Made by a program: the position numbers and the translations under genes
Part shown: piece by piece, positions 56,917-64,000 of the stretch
How positions within the stretch are numbered: the first letter of the stretch is position 1
Layout: every line of letters begins with the position of its first letter
From: JAGQOZ01 sp041399205
Lineage (GTDB): Bacteria > Planctomycetota > Planctomycetia > Pirellulales > Pirellulaceae
Direction: 5' to 3'
Assembly (NCBI GenBank): GCA_041399205.1
Contig: JAWKTK010000013.1
Location: 62,001-126,000 of the forward strand
Length of the DNA stretch: 64,000 bases
The notes under the pieces: model-generated
The model's database searches: none
Seen by the model: only the letters and a program-made list of their open reading frames with translations
Told to the model about the DNA's origin: nothing

Positions 56917-57853
56917 ATGCCCAAGTACGTGGTGCGTTATGGCATTATGCGATCCTTGTCCGTGATGAATAGTCGCGGGAGTGACCGGTTTGTGCGTGGA
57001 GACCGAGTAATCGCGAGGACCGATCGCGGCTTGGAATGTGGTGACGTCCTGTGCGAAGCGACCGATGAATCGCAAGAACGCTTGAGCCAGTCTGGCCAAG
57101 GCCAGATTATTCGCGCGATGACTGCCGAAGACCAGAACGAATTACTGCACATGCAGCTTCAATCTCGGTCGGAATTTGAAACGTGCCAGCAATATGTGAA
57201 ACAGCTGGGCCTGGACATGCAGTTGGTGGACTTGGAACATGTCTTCGGCGGCGAACGAATTGTGGTCTATTATTTAGCGGAAGAGCGAATTGATTTTCGC
57301 GAACTGGTTCGGCAATTGGCGGCTGAATTTCAGACTCGCATTGAAATGCGACAGATTGGCGTTCGTGACGAAGCAAAGTTGTTGGCCGACTATGGCGACT
57401 GTGGCAAACCCGTGTGCTGCAATACGCATCTTTCGGCAATGCCACCCGTTTCCATGAAAATGGCCAAACTGCAGAAAGCGACTTTGGATCCCACGAAAAT
57501 TTCAGGGCGCTTGCGGTCGACTTAAGTGCTGCTTGCGATACGAATACGACACCTATGTCGAAATGCGACGCGAATTGCCGGCCGTGGGTGCCGAAGTCAT
57601 TACCAATAATGGTCGAGCACGTATTCTGAGCCAATCGATTTTGACGCAACAGCTGGTAGTGGAAATGGAAGATCATCGGCGAGTGATGATTAATGCGACA
57701 GATGTGCTGACCGTTTTAGAGTCCAAAGGGTCTAGGCGTCGCGAACCGAAAGACCGTCCCGACGCGTCGAATTCGGCAGATTCGGCCGGACGAAATCGAA
57801 CCAACCCCAGGCGAAGGGCTAATCGACCACCTTCGTCCGAAGATCAGACATGA
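56917..57853 (+). CDS. PSP1/RicT-like regulatory protein (frameshift)
   Basis: About 311 residues from ATG 56917 (MPKYVVRYGIMRSLSVMNSR). It contains the PSP1 domain: GDRVIARTDRGLECGDVL, LVDLEHVFGGERIVVYYLAE and DFRELVRQLAAEFQTRIEMR, then ADYGDCGKPVCCNTHL and, in the corrected frame, ISGRCGRLKCCLRYE. One extra T at about 57511 breaks this invariant motif; removing it (gggcgctgcggtcga) restores it exactly. The C-terminal extension is basic and Ser/Arg-rich. RicT-type proteins in Bacillus form an iron-sulfur Y-complex with RNase Y that acts on mRNA; the Cys residues seen here would fit cluster binding. The Minf_1886 gene follows 10 bases later, so they are cotranscribed. Confidence 0.9.
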
Positions 57854-57863
57854 AAAGGTATCT

Positions 57864-58265
57864 ATGAAGCATCCCATTATTGAGCTGTTGGAGCGAGACG
57901 ATCGGTACAAGGTGGAGGCGTATGAATTCGTGCGTGAATCGCTTGCTTACGCCCAAGATAAACTAGGGCTGGGCGAAAGCCACGGCGAAGAAGCGGAAGG
58001 CGAACCTGTCCAGCGGCATCTGACGGGGCAGCAGCTGTGTGATGCCAGCCGCCAGTATGCGCTGGAACAATTCGGCATGATGGCGCGAGTCGTCTTGAAT
58101 AACTGGGGCATCTATTCCACCAGCGATTTGGGCGAAGTGGTTTACAATCTGATCAGCGTCGACCTGATGAAACGTTCTAAATCGGACAAGCGAGAAGACT
58201 TTGATGATGTGTTCGATTTTTCGACCGCGTTTGAATCGGAATTTCAGATTTCGCAATCCGAATGA
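57864..58265 (+). CDS. Minf_1886 / TIGR04138 family protein
   Basis: 133 residues from ATG 57864. The family is known as a Planctomycetes/Verrucomicrobia conserved hypothetical. Conserved parts are YKVEAYEFVRESLAYAQDKL, HLTGQQLCDASRQYALEQFG, MARVVLNNWGIYSTSDLGEV and NLISVDLMKRSKSDKREDFD. It is soluble and mostly helical, with an acidic linker (EEAEGEPVQ). It starts 10 bases after the PSP1-like gene, and a 53-residue membrane protein follows, so the three form one unit. No function has been assigned to this family as far as I know. Confidence 0.9.
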   Translation: MKHPIIELLERDDRYKVEAYEFVRESLAYAQDKLGLGESHGEEAEGEPVQRHLTGQQLCDASRQYALEQFGMMARVVLNNWGIYSTSDLGEVVYNLISVDLMKRSKSDKREDFDDVFDFSTAFESEFQISQSE

Positions 58266-58291
58266 TGCGACATGAGATTGCAAGGTAGTGA

Positions 58292-58453
58292 ATGATGGCA
58301 GGGAACGTGGATCAATCCGCCAAAGCAACTCAACCACCAAACAGGTCGCCTCGCCCATTTGTCGCGCGTCCCGTGTTTTTGCTGGCTACGTCGCTCGCCT
58401 TGGTGGTCTGGATCGGCGCGTTGGTCGCGTTGATTTGCGTCGGAAACGGCTAG
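58292..58453 (+). CDS. 53-residue single-pass membrane protein
   Basis: ATG at 58292 and again at 58295, stop TAG at 58451-58453. The N-terminus is hydrophilic and basic (SAKATQPPNRSPRPFVARP) and is followed by one transmembrane segment (VFLLATSLALVVWIGALVAL) and a short end (ICVGNG). It lies 26 bases after the Minf_1886 gene on the same strand, so it is likely the third gene of that unit. Its stop overlaps, tail to tail, the stop of the AAA+ gene on the other strand. The composition is that of a real membrane protein, but no family is recognised. Confidence 0.55.
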   Translation: MMAGNVDQSAKATQPPNRSPRPFVARPVFLLATSLALVVWIGALVALICVGNG

Positions 58454-60075
58454 ACTTCGGCCCAGTTGATTACTGGTTCGGGCCAATCTACCAAAAATGC
58501 GGCTTGGCAGTTGGGGCATTTCACCTGCTGAGTAATGAAGTCTGCGTTGAACTTACAGCGTTGATGGCAATCGGGGCAACGCATCTGAAAACGAACCCTC
58601 GGTTCTGCTCGAGCTGCCGCTTCGACCGGAACGTTTTCAAACCGAATGTCCGCTTCTTCCAAGTTGGTAAGCAGTTCTTTGGTAAGCGGCGCCACGCCAC
58701 AAATGCGATTTGCCATATGACGAATGGAATCTTCAAATAGGTTTCGAACAACGCGGCCGTTACCAAAGTGTTCGTCGCGATGTTGAAACAACCAATCAAA
58801 GCCAATCAACAATTTCTTGCGAACTTCCGGTTTCAGTTGATAGTGATTCAACGCACACAGACGAGCAAAAATGCGACCTAAATCCGAAGGTTCGTAATCA
58901 GCGAATAACAGTCGGCGATTGAACCGAGACGAAAGGCCTGGATTGGCTTTTAGTAACTGCGTCATGGGGCCGGGATAGCCCGCCAAAATGACAATCAACC
59001 GGTGGCGATCATCCTCCATACGTTTCAGTAAGGCTTGCAGTGCCTCTTGTCCATAAGCATCTTCGCCTCGCGCCACCAAGCTATATGCTTCGTCAATAAA
59101 CAGGATTCCATCTAATGCTTCGTCAATCTTCTTGTTGGTTCGTGGCCCCGTTTGGCCGGCATATTGAGCGACCAGATCAGACCGATCCACTTCAACAACG
59201 TGACCTTTGGAAACAATGCCCATGCCTCCCAAAAGTCTACCGACGATTCTGGCAACAGTGGTCTTGCCGGTTCCGGGGTTACCGTCGAATACCATGTGCA
59301 ACGTAATCTGCATCGCCGGCATGCCAGCTTCTTGTCGATGTCGTTGCAGTTGTAAGAAATTGACCAGCGACTTTACTTCGTTCTTAATGGACTCCAATCC
59401 AATGAGGCCGTCCAATTCTTTCATCGCTTCGGCAAACATGTCTTCCCGACTGGCCGGTTCTATCGACTTGGTCGCGGAACCAGGTGGCGTTGAAGCACGC
59501 GGTTCTTCAGTCGGTAACAACTGCTGCACAGTAGGCGTGTCACCTTCCGTCCGCTCCAATGTTGGATCGGAAACGTGGAGTTGGTACAGATGTGTCTCTA
59601 ATTCTGTTTGCAGATATTGCAGTGCTTGCCGAGCGGAATCGATCAGATGGCCGTCGGCTTTGGCCACAAGTTGGCAAGCCGCATGACTACCGTTTCCACA
59701 TCGGCGGCATAGTCTGATAATGGAGGATATTGGCAGAACGGGCGAATCACGGAATACCAAGTCAGTCGTTTGGACCGTTCAAACAGACCTTCGATGGCTT
59801 GGCGCGGTTCCCGGCCCTTGAGGGTCTTACCCCAGACGTGTTCTACCAGTGCTTCCGCCAATCGCCGTTCGCCAGCACTCCACTTGCGATCGGACAGCGC
59901 GACCGTCAAATAGCATTTTACTACCAGCCCGCGGTGAAGATCGTCCATCAAGTTGACAAAATCGGACGATGATTGCCGTATCAAGTGGCCATGATCCCGA
60001 GCTAATTCGACGCCGCTGGTCAAATACAATTGGCGGCAGTCCGTCAAGTTTGGCGAAATTCCGGCAGCAAATCAT
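58450..60075 (-). CDS. CbxX/CfqX-type AAA+ ATPase with C-terminal zinc ribbon (frameshifts)
   Basis: About 541 residues if the ATG at 60073-60075 is the start. The first part (MICCRNFAKL, then LTDCRQLYLTSGVELARDHG) needs a shift near 60050, and another near 59672 (AKADGHLIDSARQALQYLQT). The central AAA+ core has LIGLESIKNEVKSLVNFLQL, Walker A VFDGNPGTGKTTVARIVGR, Walker B ILFIDEAYSL and the sensor SSRFNRRLLFADYE; it is a close match to the CbxX/CfqX/ESX-EccA branch. The C-terminus carries a Cys-rich ribbon (MRCPDCHQRCKFNADF and VKCPNCQAAFLVDW). The N-terminal 200 residues are helical and unknown. CbxX-type proteins act as Rubisco activases or as secretion or assembly ATPases; neither partner is visible here. 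Confidence 0.82.
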
Positions 60076-60194
60076 GGTCGGATTCGTTCACGTTGATCGA
60101 ATACCTCGAACGGACTAACGAACGTGCTCGGTTCGCAGGACTATCAACCCCGGCGGCGCAGCTGTCACAATTTGCATTCTAGTTTGCCGCGCAG

Positions 60195-60229
60195 AAAAAA
60201 AACTCGACCGGATGCCCAAGAGTCGAGTT
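60195..60229 (-). terminator. Rho-independent terminator (minus strand) after tRNA-His
   Basis: Stem aactcgac (60201-60208) with gtcgagtt (60222-60229); on the minus strand the hairpin is followed by a run of T (six or more, 60195-60202). It lies directly downstream of the tRNA. Confidence 0.85.
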
Positions 60230-60238
60230 GAAAAAAAG

Positions 60239-60312
60239 GGTGACTGAAGGGATTCGAACCCTCGACGTCCAGAGCCACAATCTGGTGCTCTACCAACTGA
60301 GCTACAGCCACC
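60239..60312 (-). tRNA. tRNA-His (GTG)
   Basis: Cloverleaf on the minus strand: acceptor GTGGCTG with CAGTCAC, D-arm GCTC/GAGC, anticodon stem CCAGA/TCTGG with loop TTGTGGC (anticodon GTG), T-arm GAGGG-TTCGAAT-CCCTT. The G at -1 (position 60312) opposite C73 (60239), the identity mark of tRNA-His, is present. CCA is not encoded. Confidence 0.96.
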
Positions 60313-60640
60313 AAAACGAGATCAAGGAGTCTATGTTAGCAAACGATTTCGGTCAACAGGAGACAAGCCTGCTGGGGTTAGACGGGTGCGAGTTGGTACC
60401 TGTGGATGGTGTCGTTTAGCTTGGAAGTGGCGGTTGTCGGTATACCGACATTTTTCGCAAAAAAACCCCCTGTCATACTCGACAGCCACCTGAAACTAGT
60501 GTTGCTCGCCATATTTTTTGAATAAATCATTACGAAGCGGCGGAATTCTGATCGTTCTCGATCACAAATAACGTCTGGAGTTTGTAGAGTGCGTGCGAAA
60601 TTCCTGAGTGGATTCCATCGTAAATTCTGGGGAGAGCGTG
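60313..60640. other. Intergenic region
   Basis: 328 bases. No gene is seen; there is an A-rich run (gcaaaaaaaccccc near 60460) and an AT-rich part (ttttttgaataaatcatt near 60520). A tRNA promoter on the minus strand should be in the left part but no clear pair of boxes was found. Confidence 0.4.
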
Positions 60641-60871
60641 ATGAAGCAAGCGAATCAAGAATCGGTACAAATGCTGGAGGAACTTCGGAAGCGGGGCTTC
60701 CATTATCTTAGAACATTTGATGACGGCGAAACATGGCGAGGTACGAATTCGTACGGATTGAAAATCGATACATTGCTTGCGGCGGGCAACTTTCAGGGCA
60801 AGATTGTCGTGTCGGATCACGATTCCTGTTTTATTTGGGTTCAGCGCGACGCCGTTCCGACGTCAAATTAG
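60641..60871 (+). CDS. Small protein of unknown function, 3' overlap with histidine kinase
   Basis: 76 residues from the ATG at 60641, six bases after GGGGAGAG. It is hydrophilic with a beta-like pattern: QMLEELRKRGFHYLRTFDDG, RGTNSYGLKIDTLLAAGNFQ, GKIVVSDHDSCFIWVQRD. No signal peptide or transmembrane part. Its last 41 bases overlap the 3' end of the histidine kinase gene on the other strand. It is probably real because of the ribosome site and natural composition. No family recognised. Confidence 0.6.
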   Translation: MKQANQESVQMLEELRKRGFHYLRTFDDGETWRGTNSYGLKIDTLLAAGNFQGKIVVSDHDSCFIWVQRDAVPTSN

Positions 60872-62654
60872 GTGGCTCGGCTGCTAGCGGCAGCGAAATC
60901 CGGAATGTAGAGCCTTTTCCCAATTGGCTTTCCACGCTGACGCTTCCGCCGAAGAACTGTGACAGGTGTTTGACGATAGACAATCCCAGTCCTGTTCCAC
61001 CCAATTCCCTTGACCGTGCCTTGTCCACACGAAAAAAACGTTCAAACAGGCGGTCCTGATCTTCTTTAGCGATACCAATCCCGGTATCGCTCACTTCGAT
61101 TTTGGCGTAGCTTCCGCTCGCATACCAGCGGACGGTCACTTCGCCTTCAACGGGCGAATATTTGATGGCATTGTCAATCAGATTGTCCAGCATTTGCCGC
61201 ACCGCCTCGTCGTCTGCCAGTACCGCTAGCGGCTTTGGTGGTGGAGCTTGGCTTAGACGAATCGATTTTGCTTCGGCAGCATTCGCGTGATAGGCCAGCG
61301 AGTTTTCAACCGCTACATCAATCAGGACTTCCGCCGTTTCAAACGCTTGCTGACCCGATTCGATTTTCGCCAGACTCAGCATATCCATAATCAGCTGTTG
61401 CAAACGATTGGCCTGTTCTTCAATGCGTTCCACAAACAGGACATTGTTCTCTTCGTCGTGAATTGCACCAAAGCGCAGAGTCTCGGCGTATGCCTTGATA
61501 GAACTAAGAGGAGTCTTTAGTTCGTGCGACACGTTGGCTACAAATTCTTGCCGAACGGACTCTAAGCGTCGCAGTTCGGTCATGTCATCCATGACAATTA
61601 CCACGCCGGGGCAGGGGTCGCCAGGCAGTGGCCCGGCATGGACTGCGACAGTAATTCGATTCGTGCCGAAAATGTCAATTTCCGTTTTGATGACGTTACC
61701 GGTCTTGATGGCCGCTTGAGCAGCTTCGAAAAGCGTTTCGTCCCGAATCGTGCTCAATAACATTCGGCCTCGTGATTCGTCGGCTGCAAAACCAAAAAGT
61801 TGGCCGGCCGCATCGTTTGCAAACATGATCCGGACATGGTTGTCGACGGCCACTACGGCTTCCACCATGCCGCCCAAAACCGCTGCCATCTGCTCGCCTC
61901 GTTCACGAAGTTCCGTAATCCGCGACACCAACTCCACACTCATGCGATTGAAGGACCGAGCCAGCCGACCTACTTCGTCACGGTTGTTGATTGCCAAGTG
62001 CTGTTGGTAATCTCCGGCGGTTATCGCTTCGGCAGCTTTGGTCAGTTCTGTCACGGGGCTAAGAATCCGATGGACAAAGTAGTAGTTCAGCAGTACCGCC
62101 CCGACACATACCAAACTGGTGAAAGACCAAACGATACCTCGCACCCGACTGACTTGGGACCGAACATCTTCCATGGGCAATGAAACTCGAACATAACCCG
62201 TCGGTTCCGAACCTGAACCGACTCGCAACGCATAGTAGCAGTATTCTTCGCGTTGTGTGGAACTCATTCTGGTAGCGATCCCTTCGCCCGAATTCTTGGC
62301 TAGTCGAAATTCAGGACGATTGGCGTGCGATTCCATCTTCAGGACTTCGGGAATGGTTTCCTTTTCCGATTCGACCAACACTTCGCCCGATGGCAGCACG
62401 ATGGTCAGGCGGAGTCCAGTCTGCTGACCTAGCTGATAAACTCGCTTCTGCAATTCCGCTCGACGATCCTCCGAAATCGAATCATCTAAGTCGCTTTGAA
62501 GGAAAATAGCCGCGTTTCGCATTTGCTGCTGGCGTAACGCTTCAAACTGAGCTTCTTGATTGTTGGTTACCAAGACGCCAAAAAAGAGCGCCGACAAAAA
62601 GAACGGCCCGACACACGCCAAAAAAACTTTCCAAAACAGTTGCGACGACCACAT
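60831..62654 (-). CDS. PhoR-like sensor histidine kinase
   Basis: 607 residues. It has two transmembrane segments (about 8-28 and 173-194) with a sensor domain between, a HAMP domain at about 194-247 (RILSPVTELTKAAEAITAGD), and a PAS domain at about 255-365 (VVAVDNHVRIMFANDAAGQL). The dimerisation box has His377 (FVANVSHELKTPLSSIKAYA), and the HATPase has DNLIDNAIKYS, VSDTGIGIAKED and GGTGLGLSIVKHLSQFFGGS. The order is that of PhoR/ResE-type kinases. No response regulator gene is adjacent in the window, upstream or downstream. The frame is intact. The signal is unknown; phosphate sensing would be consistent but is not shown. Confidence 0.92.
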   Translation of the reverse strand: MWSSQLFWKVFLACVGPFFLSALFFGVLVTNNQEAQFEALRQQQMRNAAIFLQSDLDDSISEDRRAELQKRVYQLGQQTGLRLTIVLPSGEVLVESEKETIPEVLKMESHANRPEFRLAKNSGEGIATRMSSTQREEYCYYALRVGSGSEPTGYVRVSLPMEDVRSQVSRVRGIVWSFTSLVCVGAVLLNYYFVHRILSPVTELTKAAEAITAGDYQQHLAINNRDEVGRLARSFNRMSVELVSRITELRERGEQMAAVLGGMVEAVVAVDNHVRIMFANDAAGQLFGFAADESRGRMLLSTIRDETLFEAAQAAIKTGNVIKTEIDIFGTNRITVAVHAGPLPGDPCPGVVIVMDDMTELRRLESVRQEFVANVSHELKTPLSSIKAYAETLRFGAIHDEENNVLFVERIEEQANRLQQLIMDMLSLAKIESGQQAFETAEVLIDVAVENSLAYHANAAEAKSIRLSQAPPPKPLAVLADDEAVRQMLDNLIDNAIKYSPVEGEVTVRWYASGSYAKIEVSDTGIGIAKEDQDRLFERFFRVDKARSRELGGTGLGLSIVKHLSQFFGGSVSVESQLGKGSTFRISLPLAAEPPNLTSERRRAEPK

Positions 62655-62743
62655 GAAGAAAACTCGCTGCTTAAGTCAAACGAAAGGAACAGAGCGAGCG
62701 AATCATCCTAACAAAAAGTCGCCCGCAGCGGCTGGCAGGCCAC

Positions 62744-62776
62744 AAAAAAAGACACCAGTTGTAAGCAACTGGTGTC
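62744..62776 (-). terminator. Rho-independent terminator (minus strand)
   Basis: A perfect 10-bp stem (gacaccagtt at 62751-62760, aactggtgtc at 62767-62776) with a 6-base loop, and seven T on the minus strand. It lies 33 bases after the FliA/WhiG-type sigma gene and separates it from the histidine kinase. Confidence 0.88.
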
Positions 62777-62808
62777 TGGAGTGGATCATCGGACGGAGCG
62801 GTCGAGAA

Positions 62809-63630
62809 TCACGCTGGTGCTTGGCCAAATTCGGGACGTCGGCGTCCCAGTTGACTCTGCAGTCTTTGCACAATGCTGCTGTGCATTTGGCTGACGCGAC
62901 TTTCGCTTAAGTCCAGAGTCGCGCCGATTTCCTTCATGGTTAGTTCTTCGTAGTAATACAAGATGATGATCAATCGTTCGTTGCGGTTCAGTCCTTTGGT
63001 GACAAGTCGCATCAGATCGTTCTTGTGAACTCGCCGAGTTGGATCTTCGCCTTTCTTGTCTTCCAGGATGTCAATTTCACGGACGTCTTTATAGCTGTCC
63101 GTTTCGTACCATTTCTTGTTCAGGCTAATCAGATTGACGGCGTTGGCTTCCATCATCATTTTTTCAAGCTCTGGCATGGACAATTCCATGTGTTCTGCCA
63201 GCTCTTTTTCTGTTGGCGGTCGGCCGTGTTTGGCTTCCAGCTGTTTGGTGGCTTCACCTAACTTGCTGGCCTTTGAACGAACCAAACGAGGCACCCAGTC
63301 CATGGTTCGCAATTCATCCAGCATGGCTCCGCGAATTCGGGGCACGCAGTAGGTTTCGAATTTCACGCCACGTGAAAGATCAAAAGCGTCAATGGCGTCC
63401 ATCAGGCCAAATACGCCTGCGGAAATTAAATCGTCCAGTTCTACACCATCGGGCAGACGCGCCCAGATGCGTTCTCCGTTGTATTTCACCAACGGCAGGT
63501 AGCGTTCGACCAACCTATTTCGAAGCGACTTGTTGGTCATGTCGGCCTTGTAATCTTTCCAAAGCTTCTCCGTTTCCGGATCAATAGGTCGCCTTGGCCT
63601 TACTTCATTCGTCGCAGTAGTGACTGCCAT
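62809..63630 (-). CDS. FliA/WhiG-family RNA polymerase sigma factor
   Basis: 273 residues from the ATG at 63628-63630, six bases after GGAGG; an ATG six codons earlier has no such site. Region 2 is LVKYNGERIWARLPDGVELD with DLISAGVFGLMDAIDAFDLS and GVKFETYCVPRIRGAMLDEL; region 3 is KLGEATKQLEAKHGRPPTEK; region 4 is NRNERLIIILYYYEELTMKE with SESRVSQMHSSIVQRLQSQL. This is the flagellar/sporulation-type sigma-28 group, which in planctomycetes usually controls motility genes. No flagellar genes are in the window and no anti-sigma FlgM is seen nearby. A terminator follows. Confidence 0.93.
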   Translation of the reverse strand: MAVTTATNEVRPRRPIDPETEKLWKDYKADMTNKSLRNRLVERYLPLVKYNGERIWARLPDGVELDDLISAGVFGLMDAIDAFDLSRGVKFETYCVPRIRGAMLDELRTMDWVPRLVRSKASKLGEATKQLEAKHGRPPTEKELAEHMELSMPELEKMMMEANAVNLISLNKKWYETDSYKDVREIDILEDKKGEDPTRRVHKNDLMRLVTKGLNRNERLIIILYYYEELTMKEIGATLDLSESRVSQMHSSIVQRLQSQLGRRRPEFGQAPA

Positions 63631-64000
63631 GTAATCCTCCGTGATCAATTAGTAGATTGGCAATCTGTTATTCACTTGCGCTCAGTTGTTCGATTTCCAT
63701 TCTTCGATTGACTGATGCGATAAATGGCTGTTCAACTTTTGAAAATCGGAATGTTCTTAGTGAACCAGCTTGCTGCAAGCCATCTGCGACGAGTGATCCG
63801 CAAGGAACACTCGCCATGACTTGCCAGCGACTTCTTTATATTTCACCGACGGAAAAGTCTGCCTATGCGATAAAGCCTGACTCGCCATCGCGCGACAAGG
63901 CTCTTTCGAGTTATCGGTGAAAGGTGGTTGACAATTCAACTTCTTTTTTTAGTAATCCAATATTCGATTGTGGCATCAAGATGCTTGGGGCTCGTACCAG
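63631..64000. other. Upstream intergenic region of the FliA/WhiG-type sigma gene
   Basis: About 370 bases to the window edge. No gene is supported; open frames are short or unnatural. It should contain the sigma gene promoter on the minus strand, but none could be assigned with confidence. Confidence 0.45.

Noticed and set aside
1..64000. CRISPR array
   Set aside because: No regular series of direct repeats with unique spacers was found; the only regular arrays are the 24-bp tandem repeat at 20560 and the two 39-base copies at 32575, both without spacers of uniform unique sequence.
1..64000. Insertion sequence, transposase or phage genes
   Set aside because: No transposase, integrase, terminase or capsid-like protein is encoded; the repeats found carry no coding sequence of their own.

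Overview
The window reads as a chromosomal segment of a planctomycete, probably of the Pirellulales. This rests on several signs. There is a TIGR04138/Minf_1886-type protein (a family described from Planctomycetes and Verrucomicrobia). Large secreted proteins carry the planctomycete N-terminal 'LExLExR' motif and a recurrent dockerin-like tail (GDxNxDGxFNSxDLVxVF). VPEP-type C-terminal sorting tails, a DUF1080 protein, and an ECF sigma factor beside a zinc-finger/kinase/HEAT-like receptor point the same way. No phage, plasmid, insertion sequence or CRISPR array was seen.

Layout. 0-5.6 kb: an Aas-like acyltransferase/acyl-ACP synthetase and a secreted FG-GAP/dockerin protein, both on the minus strand. 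5.6-10.2 kb: dnaG and rpoD, preceded by a long intergenic region with two strong hairpins. 10.2-16 kb: a BON-domain exported protein, a lipoprotein, a LysM/YkuD-fold protein lacking the catalytic motif, pyrE and a conserved unknown. 16-25 kb: a giant AsmA-like protein, an MBL-fold hydrolase, a long-chain acyl-CoA synthetase, ppk1 and a SixA-like phosphatase. 24.9-29.7 kb: a direct tandem repeat of about 2.4 kb carrying a dockerin plus VPEP-tail surface protein; the left copy is full of small indels. 30-41 kb: DUF1080, thymidine kinase, the ECF sigma/receptor-kinase pair, a GT39-like glycosyltransferase, a SNF2 helicase and two conserved unknowns. 41.5-44.2 kb: a LuxE-like adenylating enzyme followed by a LuxC-like acyl reductase. 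44-49 kb: a 1,600-residue beta-helix/lamin-tail/DNRLRE/dockerin protein. 49-58 kb: a P-loop kinase, a flavin-dependent halogenase, a PDZ protein, a VPEP-tail protein, a coiled-coil protein, an orphan groES, a squalene-cyclase-like repeat protein, a PSP1 protein and the Minf_1886 protein. 58-64 kb: a CbxX-type AAA+ ATPase with a zinc ribbon, tRNA-His, a PhoR-like histidine kinase and a FliA/WhiG-type sigma factor.

Sequence quality. Many conserved genes are broken by one-base shifts, including genes normally essential (dnaG, rpoD, pyrE, groES, the PSP1 gene), while very long ORFs elsewhere are intact (the 1,317-codon kinase, the SNF2 helicase). The simplest reading is patchy uncorrected indel error, worst at 14.7-21.3 kb and in the left copy of the tandem repeat. 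I therefore annotate such genes as single CDS spanning the shift and give the suspected position.

How the genes fit together. Most of the window is housekeeping: replication initiation, transcription initiation, nucleotide synthesis, lipid activation and polyphosphate. The lineage-specific part concerns the cell surface: at least five exported proteins with dockerin-like or VPEP tails, plus AsmA, BON, LysM and PDZ envelope proteins. Two short interspersed repeat families sit in intergenic DNA near gene ends.
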